DNA from: Streptomyces tubercidicus
GTDB lineage: Bacteria; Actinomycetota; Actinomycetes; Streptomycetales; Streptomycetaceae
Direction: 5' to 3'
Length of the DNA stretch: 64,000 nt
Assembly (NCBI RefSeq): GCF_027497495.1
Contig: NZ_CP114205.1
Span: 1,798,001-1,862,000 of the forward strand
Shown here one piece after another: positions 37,241 to 46,209 of the stretch. Under the pieces are notes generated by a model, which did not search any database, was not told the DNA's origin, and saw only the letters and a list, made by a program, of their open reading frames with translations. Position numbers and translations under genes: made by a program. The stretch's first letter is position 1, and each line of letters opens with the position of its first letter.

Positions 37241-38863
37241 TCAACTCGCCGCGCGGCGGGCCACGGTTGTCGCGAAGGTCGTGGCGAGCATCGCCGCGGT
37301 GGCGCCGATCAGCAGAGTCGGGGGCATGCCCGCCGGCAGACCGTCGGGGCCGCGCAGGGCGCCCATGAAGTCGAGGGGTGTGATGCCGTTGACCGTCGCG
37401 TACCACAGCGGTAGGTACGCCGCTTGGAAGAGTCTGTGGGTACGGCTGAGCGTGCCGAGGACCAGGGCGAACGAGGGGATGAACAAGGCGCCGAGGAACC
37501 AGTGCAGCAGTCCGGGTCCGTCCGATCCCGTGACCATCCGCAGGGCCGGGCCGATTCCCGCCACGGCGGTGAGCAGAAGACCTGCTCCCCATTCCGCCAG
37601 CACCCGCCTGCGGGCGGCCGGATAGGCGCCGAGGAGGGCCTCGACCCCGTGCTCGTGCCGCTGCGTACCGAGCCGTGACCAGATGAGCACGGGCCAGATC
37701 CAGGCGAGCGGCAGCAGGATCCTGGTGACTCCGGTCGCCGGCGTCACCATCTGGGACACGGCGGTGAGGGTCAGTACACCGGCCCACCACCACAGCGGGA
37801 TGCCCTGGAGCAGGACGCGCACCTCGCCGACGAGCAGCCGTACCGCCGAGTTGCCCCACTTGACCTGGGTCCGCGGTACGTTGCCCAAGGTGTCGGACCG
37901 CGCGCTCCCCGGCTCCTCCTGGATGACCACGGTCGGCACGGGCGGGGGCGCGCTTTCTTCCCGGTCGTCGGCGGACCGTGCCGACGGCGGATCCTGGAGT
38001 TCCCGCCCGCGGGCCGGGTCGAACCGGGGGAACCAGAGGGCCGGTGTCAGGGCCAGCGCGATGGCGATCAGGATGAGCAGGCAGCGGGTGAGGAGGTACT
38101 CGGAGTTCGGGTCGAATCCCGCCCAGTCGAAGGTCTTCAGGGGCTTGCTGACCAGGGTGAGGCCGAGGCTGAATTCACCGGCCCGGGAGGGATCGATGCC
38201 CTGTGCCGTCATGCTGTCGCCCAGGGACCGCACCACCTGGTGGACACCGATCCCGCCGAGCGGCGCATGCGGCGACTGGCCACCGATCGCGAGGAAGGCC
38301 CAGACGAAGAACCAGAGCACGTTTCCCAGGCCCGCCCGCAGAAGCGGGATGGCCTCGAAGAGCAGGGCGGCTGCCGCGGTCAACGCCATGAGCGGCAGCG
38401 CGATCAGGGCGAAGGGGCTCAGCAGATCGACGGGGTCGACCGCGGTCGCCTCACCGCGGGCCAGCTGCATCACCACTGCCGTGACGGCGAGGACGCCCAG
38501 CATGGACGCAAGTACCAGGACGCTGCTGAGGAACTTCGAGGCCAGGTAGGCCACGTTGCTCAACGGTGTGGCGGCCAGAAGGCGTCCGACACCGGTGCTC
38601 TGGTCGCGCGAGATGGCGTTGCGCACGACGTAGAAACCACCGAGCGACAACCACACCGCGCCGGCCAGGGCAACGACCATGCCGATGTAGGCACTGTTGT
38701 ATGTGCCGCGATAGTCACCGACCTGCATCACGACCCAGCCGGCCTCCTTGGCCGGGGTGGCGAGGTAGCCCAGGCCCACGGCGGCGAAGAGGATCACCGC
38801 ATAGGCAGGGCGCCGTACCCGGTCCCGGAAATCTGCGACGGCGAGCCTGAAGAGCATGCGCAT
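37241..38863 (-). CDS. ABC-2 type transporter permease
   Basis: A 540-residue membrane protein with two halves of about six helices each, joined by a charged cytoplasmic linker (about 285-345, rich in Arg, Asp, Glu and Pro). The first helix set starts MRMLFRLAVADFRDRVRRPAYAVILFAAV. The fusion of two ABC-2 half-permeases in one chain is seen in exporters of the Streptomyces BcrB-like group. ATG at 38863 has GGGAGG five bases upstream. The ATPase stops two bases before it, so they are coupled. Substrate unknown; peptide or lipid export is typical. Confidence 0.8.
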   Translation of the reverse strand: MRMLFRLAVADFRDRVRRPAYAVILFAAVGLGYLATPAKEAGWVVMQVGDYRGTYNSAYIGMVVALAGAVWLSLGGFYVVRNAISRDQSTGVGRLLAATPLSNVAYLASKFLSSVLVLASMLGVLAVTAVVMQLARGEATAVDPVDLLSPFALIALPLMALTAAAALLFEAIPLLRAGLGNVLWFFVWAFLAIGGQSPHAPLGGIGVHQVVRSLGDSMTAQGIDPSRAGEFSLGLTLVSKPLKTFDWAGFDPNSEYLLTRCLLILIAIALALTPALWFPRFDPARGRELQDPPSARSADDREESAPPPVPTVVIQEEPGSARSDTLGNVPRTQVKWGNSAVRLLVGEVRVLLQGIPLWWWAGVLTLTAVSQMVTPATGVTRILLPLAWIWPVLIWSRLGTQRHEHGVEALLGAYPAARRRVLAEWGAGLLLTAVAGIGPALRMVTGSDGPGLLHWFLGALFIPSFALVLGTLSRTHRLFQAAYLPLWYATVNGITPLDFMGALRGPDGLPAGMPPTLLIGATAAMLATTFATTVARRAAS

Positions 38864-38865
38864 GA

Positions 38866-39777
38866 CTACCTCCCCCCGGGGTGCCGCGGACCTGCAAACT
38901 CCCGTGTCCTGCTGACCACTTGGCCGACGATGGCCAGGTAGGCGTCCTCCAAGTCGGGCGTCACCTGCTGCGCCGTCGCGTACGGCGGCACTTGGGTCAG
39001 CAGGCGTACGCGTACGCCGCTGCTGGTACGTACCAGACGGCTGACCAGGTGCCGCTGCTGGAGCGCGGGCACATCGGCCGGGTCGGCAAGGACCTCCCAC
39101 ACCCAGCCCTCCACGGCGGCGAGCAGATCCTCCGGGGAACCGCGGCGCAGGAGGCGGCCCTGCGCCACCACCGCGATGTCGGAGGAGACCGACTCGACGT
39201 CCGAGACGATGTGCGTGGAGAGCATGACCACGCGGTCGGCGGCAAGCTCACTGAGCAGATTGCGGAAGCGGACCCGCTCCTCGGGGTCGAGACCGGCGGT
39301 GGGCTCGTCCACGACGATCACTTGCGGATCGGCGAGCAGAGCCTGGGCGATCCCGACCCGGCGCAGCATCCCGCCGGAATACTTGCCGAGGGGGCGTTTG
39401 ACCGCCTCGGTGAGGTTGACCAGTTGGAGGAGTTCGTCGATGCGGGCGCGTGCGGAGCGGGCCGAGAGCCCCTTGGCCGCCGCAAGGTAGGAGAGGAACT
39501 CCCGCGAGGTGAGATGGGGGTAGACCCCGAAGTCCTGGGGGAGGTAGCCGAGCGCGCGGCGCAGCACGTCCGGCTTGGCGACCACGTCGGTGCCGTGGAA
39601 AAGGACCCTGCCGCTGGTGGGGCGGGTGACCGTCGAGGCGATCCGCATGAGCGAGGACTTGCCCGCACCATTGGGGCCGAGCAGGCCGAGCATTCCGTTG
39701 TCCAGACGCATCGTCATGCCGTCCACGGCACGCTTGCCGCCGCGGTAGACCTTGGTGATATCGACGAGTTCAAGCAT
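38866..39777 (-). CDS. ABC transporter ATP-binding protein (export type)
   Basis: A 303-residue ATPase with Walker A GPNGAGKSS, signature YSGGMLRR, Walker B VIVVDEPTAGLDP and the switch His in LSTHIVSDV. The D-loop and C-terminal extension resemble BcrA-type ATPases of bacitracin/lantibiotic exporters. The start is ATG at 39777 (GGGAG nine bases upstream). It forms a two-gene operon with the permease. No sensor kinase or response regulator is adjacent, so inducibility is unclear. Confidence 0.85.
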   Translation of the reverse strand: MLELVDITKVYRGGKRAVDGMTMRLDNGMLGLLGPNGAGKSSLMRIASTVTRPTSGRVLFHGTDVVAKPDVLRRALGYLPQDFGVYPHLTSREFLSYLAAAKGLSARSARARIDELLQLVNLTEAVKRPLGKYSGGMLRRVGIAQALLADPQVIVVDEPTAGLDPEERVRFRNLLSELAADRVVMLSTHIVSDVESVSSDIAVVAQGRLLRRGSPEDLLAAVEGWVWEVLADPADVPALQQRHLVSRLVRTSSGVRVRLLTQVPPYATAQQVTPDLEDAYLAIVGQVVSRTREFAGPRHPGGR

Positions 39778-40083
39778 GGTGTCCCGCTCCCTGGGCGCAG
39801 GGCCGGACACGGCCGGCGCGGCCGGTGAGAACGGTGCCTGCGGCGAGGACGACACCTGCCATGACCTTCCATGGCCACGTACGAGGAACCACGATTGCCT
39901 CCGGTTACGTCATTGAGCGGTGGCATCGAGATTCGCCGTCCGGGCAGCTGGGCACATCTGCCGTTCGGTAGATATCGGTGATTCGGCTTTCTCGGTGGTC
40001 AGGGGCCGGCCGACCCCGCCCCCCATTCATCTTGGATCTGACGCACCGTCACCACCAAACAGCGCCCCACCATTACCCCACCC
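39778..40083. other. intergenic region upstream of the ABC exporter
   Basis: This 306-base gap holds no supported gene. It should carry the promoter of the ABC operon on the minus strand. The only symmetric element seen is GCCATG-N6-CATGGC at 39858-39875, about 81 bases before the ATPase start. The part near 40060-40083 is the 3' flank of the VOC gene. Confidence 0.4.
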
Positions 40084-40884
40084 TCAAAGCTGCCCCTCCG
40101 GAGTGAGGACCACGAACTCCGCGCCCGACGGGTCCGTGCAGACGGCGAGGCGGCCGACGCCCTCGGCTGTTTCGGGACCCATGGAGAGGGTGCCGCCGTT
40201 GCCGGTTGTCAGGCCGACGGTGGCGTCGCAGTCCCGGGAGGCGAATACCGGGTGCCAGTACGGCTTCCCGCCGGGGCCGAGCAGGTCCGCCGGGACGCCC
40301 ATGAGGCCGCCGTGCATGCGTTCCTCGCTGCAGCCCGCGGGGGTGAGCAGGGTGTAGGTGCCACCGCCGCCGGGGAGCGGCATGTCCTGTGTGCTCCAGC
40401 CGAGGACGGACGTGTAGAAGGTCTGCGCGGCGGCCGGGTCGGTGGTGTAGAGCTCGGTCCAGACCAGCGTGCCCGGCGCGTCCGCGGCCTCGAAGCCCGG
40501 GTATCTGGCCGGTTCCCAGACGGCGAACTCGGCCCCCTGCGGGTCCGTGAGCTGGGCGAACCGTCCGTCGTCCGATCCGACGCCGACCGGCGCCACGCGA
40601 ACCGTGCCGCCCGCCCGTTCCACCGCCTGGGCCGCGGCATCCGCGTCGGGGGTGTGGAAAAAGAGCGTCCAGGCGGAGCGGGCGCCGTCCTCGGTGAGCG
40701 GGCCGACCGCGCCGACGGCCTTGCCGTCCAGCCGGAAGAGGGTGTATCCGCCCGCGTCCCGGCCGCCGTGCGGTTCGGACTGCCAGCCGAACACGGCCCG
40801 GTAGAAGGCCGTTGCGGCCTCGACATCCGGGGCGCCGAGATCGAGCCAGCAAGGGGAGCCGGGAACGAAGTCAGTAGTGATCAT
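40084..40884 (-). CDS. two-domain VOC (glyoxalase-fold) protein
   Basis: A 266-residue protein made of two vicinal-oxygen-chelate modules, about 8-125 (PCWLDLGAPDVEAATAFYRAVFGWQ) and 140-260 (LVWTELYTTDPAAAQTFYTSVLGWS). The paired arrangement gives one metal site per fold pair in glyoxalase, dioxygenase and antibiotic-binding members; the precise function is unknown. It resembles the annotated hydroxylase or bleomycin-resistance-like Streptomyces proteins. ATG at 40884 follows GAAGGGA by seven bases. It is transcribed alone. Confidence 0.8.
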   Translation of the reverse strand: MITTDFVPGSPCWLDLGAPDVEAATAFYRAVFGWQSEPHGGRDAGGYTLFRLDGKAVGAVGPLTEDGARSAWTLFFHTPDADAAAQAVERAGGTVRVAPVGVGSDDGRFAQLTDPQGAEFAVWEPARYPGFEAADAPGTLVWTELYTTDPAAAQTFYTSVLGWSTQDMPLPGGGGTYTLLTPAGCSEERMHGGLMGVPADLLGPGGKPYWHPVFASRDCDATVGLTTGNGGTLSMGPETAEGVGRLAVCTDPSGAEFVVLTPEGQL

Positions 40885-40980
40885 GGCGATTCCCTTCGCG
40901 GAATCCTCTCTGCTGTCAGCCTGACATCCGGCACCGGCGCTCGCCCGTCGGCCGGGGGCCGGGAGCCGACCGCCGGAAGC

Positions 40981-41022
40981 CAGGAGCCAGGAGCCGGGAG
41001 CCAGGAGCCGGGAGCCGGGAGC
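40981..41022. repeat. six tandem 7-bp repeats CRGGAGC
   Basis: CAGGAGC or CGGGAGC occurs six times head to tail with no gaps, followed at about 41051-41085 by a shorter run of 10-12 bp CCCGTCTC-type repeats. It lies between the VOC gene start and the stop of the acyl-CoA dehydrogenase, in non-coding DNA. Copy number probably varies between strains. Confidence 0.7.
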
Positions 41023-41104
41023 CGACGGCCGTATCCGTGTCCCTTCCCGTGCCCGTCTCCATGCCCGTCTCCGTGCCCGCGCCCGCCAGTCTGACGTGCG
41101 CTCG

Positions 41105-42238
41105 TCAGGACCGCCCCCGGTACAGCTCCTTAGCGATGATCGAGCGCTGCACCTCCGTCGCGCCCTCGTAGATGCGTGGCGCACGGACCTCGCGGTAGAG
41201 GTGTTCCAGCAGGTGGCCGCGGCGTAGTGCGCGGGCGCCGTGGATCTGTACGGCGGCGTCGACGACGTACTGGGCGGTCTCGGTTGCCAGCAGTTTGGCC
41301 ATGGCGGCGCGGCGGGCGAGGTCCGGGGCGCCGGTGTCGTACGCCGAGGCTGCCGCGTAGACCAGCAGGCGGGCGGACTCGACGCGGGTGGCCATCTCGG
41401 CCAGCTGGTGGCCGACGGACTGGAGGTCCTTGAGGGGGCCGCCGAACGCGGTGCGCGCGCCCGCGTGCGTCAGCGCCGCGTCCAGCGCGGCCTGCGCCAT
41501 GCCGACCGCGAAGGCGCCGACGCTCGGCCGGAAGAGGTTGAGCGTGGCCATCGCGACGGCGAAGCCGCTGTCCACTTCGCCCAGCACATCCGCCCTGGTC
41601 ACGGGAGTGCCGTCGAAGACCAGGGTGCCGATCGGGTGCGGGCTGAGCATGTCCAGATGCTCGCCGGTCAGGCCCGGACGGTCGGTGGGGACGAGGAAGG
41701 CGGTGACCCCGCGGGCCCCCGCCGCGCCGCCCGTCCGGGCGAAGACGGTGGCGAAGTCGGCCTCGGGGGCGTTGGAGATCCAGCACTTCTCGCCGGTGAG
41801 CCGCCAGCCGTCCGGGCCGTCCGGCTCGGCGGCCAGGGACAGTGCGGCGGCGTCCGAGCCCGCGCCCGGCTCGCTCAGCGCGAAGGCGGCGACCGCGCGG
41901 CCGGCGGCCACCTCGGGCAGCCAGCGGGCGCGCTGGGCGGCGGTCCCGGACTGCACCACCGGATAGGCGCCCAGGCCCTGTAGTGCCAGCGCGGTCTCCG
42001 CCTCCGTGCACTCCTGGGCGAGGGATTCCCGCAGCAGACACAGGTCCAGAGCGCGCAGCGCGCCGTCGGCGGGGAACAGGCGGCGCAGCAGGCCCAGTTC
42101 GCCGAGGGCGGCGACCAGCGGGCGGTTGACCCGGCCCTCCTCGCCCTTCTCCGCCAGCGGGCTCAGCCGTTCGGCGGTCAGCGCGCGCAGTTCGGCGCAC
42201 CATTGCTGCTCGTCCGGTCCCAGCGCGAATACGGTCAC
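41105..42238 (-). CDS. acyl-CoA dehydrogenase
   Basis: A 377-residue FAD enzyme. N-terminal helical domain, then the beta domain with FALSEPGAGSDAAAL and KCWISNAPEADFATVFART, then the C-terminal bundle with the catalytic base E358 (RIYEGATEVQR). It oxidises acyl-CoA to enoyl-CoA and passes electrons to ETF. Position opposite an aryl-CoA ligase gene suggests a role in processing the CoA-bound ring-cleavage product rather than ordinary fatty acids. GTG start at 42238. It is divergent from the ligase, with a shared repeat-bearing regulatory region. Confidence 0.86.
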   Translation of the reverse strand: MTVFALGPDEQQWCAELRALTAERLSPLAEKGEEGRVNRPLVAALGELGLLRRLFPADGALRALDLCLLRESLAQECTEAETALALQGLGAYPVVQSGTAAQRARWLPEVAAGRAVAAFALSEPGAGSDAAALSLAAEPDGPDGWRLTGEKCWISNAPEADFATVFARTGGAAGARGVTAFLVPTDRPGLTGEHLDMLSPHPIGTLVFDGTPVTRADVLGEVDSGFAVAMATLNLFRPSVGAFAVGMAQAALDAALTHAGARTAFGGPLKDLQSVGHQLAEMATRVESARLLVYAAASAYDTGAPDLARRAAMAKLLATETAQYVVDAAVQIHGARALRRGHLLEHLYREVRAPRIYEGATEVQRSIIAKELYRGRS

Positions 42239-42276
42239 GAGGCGGCTCCCTGGTAGCGGTCCTCTATCGCGGTCTG

Positions 42277-42304
42277 TTGACTGCCGTCACGAACACGTTA
42301 CGCT
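42277..42304 (+). promoter_or_regulatory. candidate promoter of the aryl-CoA ligase gene
   Basis: TTGACT at 42277-42282 and TACGCT at 42299-42304 are separated by 16 bases. The predicted start of transcription near 42312 lies just before the 13-bp repeats. Confidence 0.5.
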
Positions 42305-42322
42305 GACGACGGATCCGAACGG

Positions 42323-42361
42323 CAGTAGTCGACCGCAGTGGTCGACGGCAGTACTCGACCG
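42323..42361. repeat. three tandem 13-bp repeats, candidate operator array
   Basis: CAGTAGTCGACCG, CAGTGGTCGACGG and CAGTACTCGACCG begin at 42323, 42336 and 42349 with an exact 13-bp period, and a degenerate fourth begins at 42362. Each unit contains a TCGAC core. They lie directly downstream of the predicted ligase promoter, in the region shared with the divergent acyl-CoA dehydrogenase, so a repressor, perhaps the PaaX protein encoded next to the ligase, may bind here. Confidence 0.6.
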
Positions 42362-42499
42362 CAGAACGAGCAGCCAAGCGAGCAGTCCCGACCGGTTTCC
42401 GCACCGGATTCCGCACCGGCCTCCACCGTCCCGCATTCCTCTCCCGGCCGCGCGTCGGCCATCCTGGCCCTCACGACACCGCCCTAGGGGGCACCCGTC

Positions 42500-44107
42500 A
42501 TGGAGCTACGGTCCTCGGCACATACCGACACCTTCGCGCGCGACCGGCTGCCGCCCCGCGAGCAGTGGCCGCAGCTCACCGATCTGGGCTATCCCGACCG
42601 GCTGAACTGCGGTGCGGAGCTGCTGGACGGCACCATCGGGCGGCTCGGGGCCGAGCGGCCCGCGGTGCGTGACGCGAGCGGGCCGGTGTGGACGTACGGG
42701 GAGCTGCGGGCGCAGGTGGACGCGATCGCGCATGCGCTCACCGACCGGCTGGGGGTGCGGCCGGGTAACCGCGTGCTGCTGCGCGGCCCCACCACGCCCT
42801 GGCTGGCCGCCTGCTGGCTCGCCGTGATGAAGGCGGGGGCGGTCGCGGTGACGGTGCTGGCCACCCAGCGTCCCGAGGAGCTCGCCACGATCTGTGCGCT
42901 GGCGCAGGTGCGGTATGCGCTGTGTGAGGTGCGGGCCGTTGATGATCTCGTCAAGGCCGAGGTCCCGGGGCTGCGGATCACGACGTACGGCGGGGACGGG
43001 CCCGGCGATCTGCGGCAGCTCGCCCGGCCGGGCGGCGCGCCCTATCCGGCCGTGGCGACCTCCGCCGACGATGTCGCGCTGATCGCCTTCACCTCGGGCA
43101 CCACCGGGCGCCCCAAGGGCTGTATGCACTTCCACCGCGATGTGCTCGCCATCGCGGACACCTTCTCGGCGCAGGTGCTGCGCCCGGAGCCGGACGATGT
43201 GTTCGCCGGCAGTCCGCCGCTCGGTTTCACCTTCGGCCTCGGCGGGCTCGTCATCTTCCCGCTGCGGGCGGGCGCCTCGGCCCTGCTCGCCGACTGGGGC
43301 GGGCCGGAGCAGCTGCTCGGCGATATCGCGGCGCACCGGATCTCGGTGCTGTTCACCGCGCCGACCGCCTATCGCGCGATGCTGCCCAAGCTCGCCGGGC
43401 ACGATGTCTCCTCGCTGCGCCGGTGTGTGTCGGCCGGGGAGAATCTGCCCGCCGCGACCTGGCAGGGCTGGCAGGAGGCGACCGGACTGCGGATCATCAA
43501 CGGCATAGGCGCCACCGAGCTGCTGCACATCTTCATCTCGGCCGCCGACGACGCGATCCGCCCCGGGATGACGGGCCTGCCGGTCCCCGGCTACCAGGCG
43601 CGGGTGGTGGGCCCGGACGGCGCACCGCTGCCGGACGGCGCTCCGGGGCTGCTGGCGGTACGCGGGCCGACCGGCTGCCGCTATCTCGCGGACCCCCGGC
43701 AGACGGAGTACGTACGGGACGGCTGGAACCTCACCGGGGACACCTACGTCCGCGAGCCGGACGGCTACTTCCGCTATGTGGCCCGCGCGGACGACATGAT
43801 CATCTCGGCCGGGTACAACATCGCCGGTCCGGAGGTGGAGGACGCGCTGCTGCGGCACCCCGATGTGACCGAGGCGGCGGTGGTCGGCCGGCCCGACGAG
43901 GACCGCGGGCAGGTGGTCGTCGCCCATCTCGTGCTGCGGGCCGGGGTCCCCCGGGACGACGACACCGTCGCCGCGCTGCGCGCCTTCACCAAGACCCGGA
44001 TCGCGCCGTACAAGTGCCCGCGCGAGATCGTCTTCCACACCTCGCTGCCGCGCACCCCGACCGGCAAGCTCCAGCGCTTCCGGCTGCGGGGACCCGATCT
44101 AGAGTGA
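42500..44107 (+). CDS. aryl-CoA ligase (2-aminobenzoate / benzoate type)
   Basis: A 535-residue adenylate-forming enzyme. The AMP-binding P-loop FTSGTTGRPKG, the GATE motif region IGATELLHIF, the hinge GWNLTGDTYVREPDGYFRYVARADDMI and the C-terminal catalytic Lys in RTPTGKLQRF are all present. The beginning (LPPREQWPQLTDLGYPDRLNCGAELLD) is typical of benzoate- and 2-aminobenzoate-CoA ligases. It would form aryl-CoA from the acid, ATP and CoA. With the monooxygenase/reductase fusion 6 kb downstream, anthranilate is the favoured substrate; salicylate is the main alternative. ATG with AGGGGG upstream. The PaaX gene follows four bases later. Confidence 0.84.
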   Translation: MELRSSAHTDTFARDRLPPREQWPQLTDLGYPDRLNCGAELLDGTIGRLGAERPAVRDASGPVWTYGELRAQVDAIAHALTDRLGVRPGNRVLLRGPTTPWLAACWLAVMKAGAVAVTVLATQRPEELATICALAQVRYALCEVRAVDDLVKAEVPGLRITTYGGDGPGDLRQLARPGGAPYPAVATSADDVALIAFTSGTTGRPKGCMHFHRDVLAIADTFSAQVLRPEPDDVFAGSPPLGFTFGLGGLVIFPLRAGASALLADWGGPEQLLGDIAAHRISVLFTAPTAYRAMLPKLAGHDVSSLRRCVSAGENLPAATWQGWQEATGLRIINGIGATELLHIFISAADDAIRPGMTGLPVPGYQARVVGPDGAPLPDGAPGLLAVRGPTGCRYLADPRQTEYVRDGWNLTGDTYVREPDGYFRYVARADDMIISAGYNIAGPEVEDALLRHPDVTEAAVVGRPDEDRGQVVVAHLVLRAGVPRDDDTVAALRAFTKTRIAPYKCPREIVFHTSLPRTPTGKLQRFRLRGPDLE

Positions 44108-44111
44108 CCCG

Positions 44112-44975
44112 GTGAACGACCAGCAAACGCAGCGCACCCCACGGTCCCTGATCGTCACGTTCTACGGCGCCTACGGGCGCGGCGGGCCCGGTGCTCCGGG
44201 AGGCCCGGCCGCTCCGGTGCCGGTGGCCGCCCTGATCCGGCTGCTCGGTGCGCTCGGGGTCGATCCGCCGTCGGTGCGCTCCGCGGTCTCCCGGCTCAAG
44301 CGGCGCGGGCTGCTGGCCCCCGCGCGGACGGCCACCGGCGCGGCCGCGTACGGGCTGTCCGACGCGGCCCGCCAGCTGCTGGACGACGGCGACCGCCGGA
44401 TCTACGCCCGGCCCGCCGCGCGGCTCTCCGACGGCTGGGTGCTGGCCGTCTTCTCGGTCCCCGAGGAGGAGCGGCACAAACGGCATCTGCTGCGCTCCCG
44501 GCTGGCCCGGCTCGGTTTCGGCACCGCCGCGCCGGGTGTGTGGCTCGCCCCCGCCCAGCTCTACGAGGAGACCCGGCACACCCTGGAGCGGCTGCAACTG
44601 GACCCGTACGTCGACCTGTTCACCGGTGCGCACGCCGGTTTCGCCCCCACGGCGGACGCGGTCGCCCGCTGGTGGGACCTGGACGCGATCGCCGCACAGC
44701 ACCGCGCCTTCCTCGACGAGCAGGAGCCGGTGCTCCAGCGCTGGTCGCGGCGCCGCTCGGTGCCCCCCGAAGCGGCCTACCGCGACTATCTGCTGGCGCT
44801 GGACGCCTGGCGCCACCTGCCCTACGCGGATCCCGGACTGCCCTCTCCCCTCCTGCCTGAGGACTGGCCGGGCGGCCGCGCTGCCGAGGTGTTCGGCCGG
44901 CTGCACACCAAACTCCGGGCCGCCGGGGCCCTGTACGCGCACGAGGCGATGACCGGGGCGCAGGGCCTGTCTTAG
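44112..44975 (+). CDS. PaaX-family transcriptional regulator
   Basis: A 287-residue PaaX-type repressor: N-terminal winged helix (PSVRSAVSRLKRRGLL about 55-75), middle domain GWVLAVFSVPEEERHKRHLLRSRLARLGFG, and C-terminal helical domain. PaaX proteins respond to aryl-CoA thioesters such as phenylacetyl-CoA and derepress catabolic operons. Its start GTG lies four bases after the ligase stop, so it is cotranscribed and probably reports the ligase product. It may bind the 13-bp repeats upstream of the ligase, which is untested. Confidence 0.85.
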   Translation: MNDQQTQRTPRSLIVTFYGAYGRGGPGAPGGPAAPVPVAALIRLLGALGVDPPSVRSAVSRLKRRGLLAPARTATGAAAYGLSDAARQLLDDGDRRIYARPAARLSDGWVLAVFSVPEEERHKRHLLRSRLARLGFGTAAPGVWLAPAQLYEETRHTLERLQLDPYVDLFTGAHAGFAPTADAVARWWDLDAIAAQHRAFLDEQEPVLQRWSRRRSVPPEAAYRDYLLALDAWRHLPYADPGLPSPLLPEDWPGGRAAEVFGRLHTKLRAAGALYAHEAMTGAQGLS

Positions 44976-44994
44976 CGACCCCCGCGCACCGGTC

Positions 44995-45759
44995 TCAGCG
45001 GCGGCGCGGCTGGGCCCCCACCTTGACGCCGGTGCGCGGCCGGGCGGCGGCGATCACGGAGACCACGTCCTTGAAGGAGCCGCACATCCGGGTTCCAGCG
45101 ACCCCGGCGAGTTCGCCGAAGGTGCCGACGCCGTACGTCACCGCCACCGGCTCCATCCGCGCGGTCACCGCCATTCTCATGTCCCCCACGGTGTCCCCCA
45201 CATACGCGCTCTGCCAGGCCGCGACACCGAGCCGGCCGGCCGCCCGCAGCACCATCTCCGGGTGCGGTTTGCCACGCCGGACCATGTCCTGGCCGACGAC
45301 CGGGCCGACCAGGTCGCGGATGCCCATGACGTCGAGCAGCGCTTCGGCGCTGCGGGTGGTCTTGGACGTGGCGACGGCCAGCTCGACCCCGTGGGCGCGC
45401 AGCGCGGACAGCCCCGCGGTCACGCCGGGGAAGAGCAGCTGCGGCCCCAGACACAGCACTTCGTAGGCGAACAGCTCGCGGTAGCGGGAGATCGCCGCCT
45501 GCACCCGGGCGTCGTCCTCGGGCTTGCCCAGCAGCCGGCCGAAGGCGGGGCCGGGAGGCTTGCCGATGGCGGCGGCCGCCTGCCGGGCGGTCACCGAACA
45601 GCCCTGCTCCGAGGCCACCTTGACCAGCAGCTTGCTGATCGCGGGGAGGGTGTTGGCGAGAGTGCCGTCCAGATCGAAGACGGCGGCCTTGATCGTCTCA
45701 CCTCCGGCGCCCCGGACACCTCTCACGGGACGTTCGCCGACTTCCGTTGCTACGCGCAT
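44995..45759 (-). CDS. HAD-family phosphatase
   Basis: A 254-residue HAD subfamily IA phosphatase. Motif I is AAVFDLDGTLANT (nucleophile D29, acid D31), motif II the Thr/Ser in LAVATSKTTRS, motif III Lys in RRGKPHPEM and motif IV YVGDTVGDMRMA. It resembles phosphoglycolate-phosphatase-like enzymes. The ATG at 45759 has GGAAAGG nine bases upstream. It is divergent from a TetR receptor gene behind an ARE-like site, so within this GBL island it could remove phosphate from the butenolide phosphate made after AfsA; that role is inference. Confidence 0.84.
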   Translation of the reverse strand: MRVATEVGERPVRGVRGAGGETIKAAVFDLDGTLANTLPAISKLLVKVASEQGCSVTARQAAAAIGKPPGPAFGRLLGKPEDDARVQAAISRYRELFAYEVLCLGPQLLFPGVTAGLSALRAHGVELAVATSKTTRSAEALLDVMGIRDLVGPVVGQDMVRRGKPHPEMVLRAAGRLGVAAWQSAYVGDTVGDMRMAVTARMEPVAVTYGVGTFGELAGVAGTRMCGSFKDVVSVIAAARPRTGVKVGAQPRRR

Positions 45760-46139
45760 GGCTGGAGACCTTTCCGGATTGCGATGGGGGGTGCAGGGGC
45801 TCGGATGACGTTGCTGGCTCGGCTGATGGGGCGGCCTGCGGTCGACGACTGGAAACGGGCGCGGCGGTCTCGCCATGGCGCACCGCCGTCCGGGGCGGTA
45901 CGCAACCGTCGAGGCGGTGCATCGGAAGAGAACGTCCCGTTTACCGCCTTCGGAGATTTAAAAACCGCCTGCGCTGTTTGTCAATGCGTCCCCGTCTCCC
46001 CTGACGGGTCGACAACACACCTTTGCCCAGCCAGACTGGAGGCAGCCGCCCCCCGGCAGAGCCGAGCGCCCGCACGTGTGACCGATCATCACCTTCGCGT
46101 CAGGGCCCGTGAGTTCCGGCCAATCCTGGGGAGGATATC

Positions 46140-46159
46140 GAACCGCATGGTTGGTTTTC
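46140..46159. promoter_or_regulatory. ARE-like operator 1, upstream of first TetR gene
   Basis: GAACCGCATGGTTGGTTTTC shares the core ACCGCATGGTTGG with the operator at 47993. Read on the minus strand it has the GAAAACC...GGTTC form typical of autoregulatory elements bound by GBL receptors. It lies 51-70 bases before the TetR start. The rest of the 450-base gap 45760-46209 has no gene; a weak similar element (AAAAACCG...TGTTTGTC) is at 45960-45982 nearer the HAD gene. Confidence 0.6.
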
Positions 46160-46209
46160 TATGTAGACTGCAATGAGCTCGCAGCCGTACTAGAGACGGG
46201 ACGGACACC

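Noticed and set aside
38108..38119. GGGTCGAATCCC, which looks like a tRNA T-arm
   Set aside because: It lies inside the ABC permease coding region and no acceptor, D or anticodon arms can be built around it.
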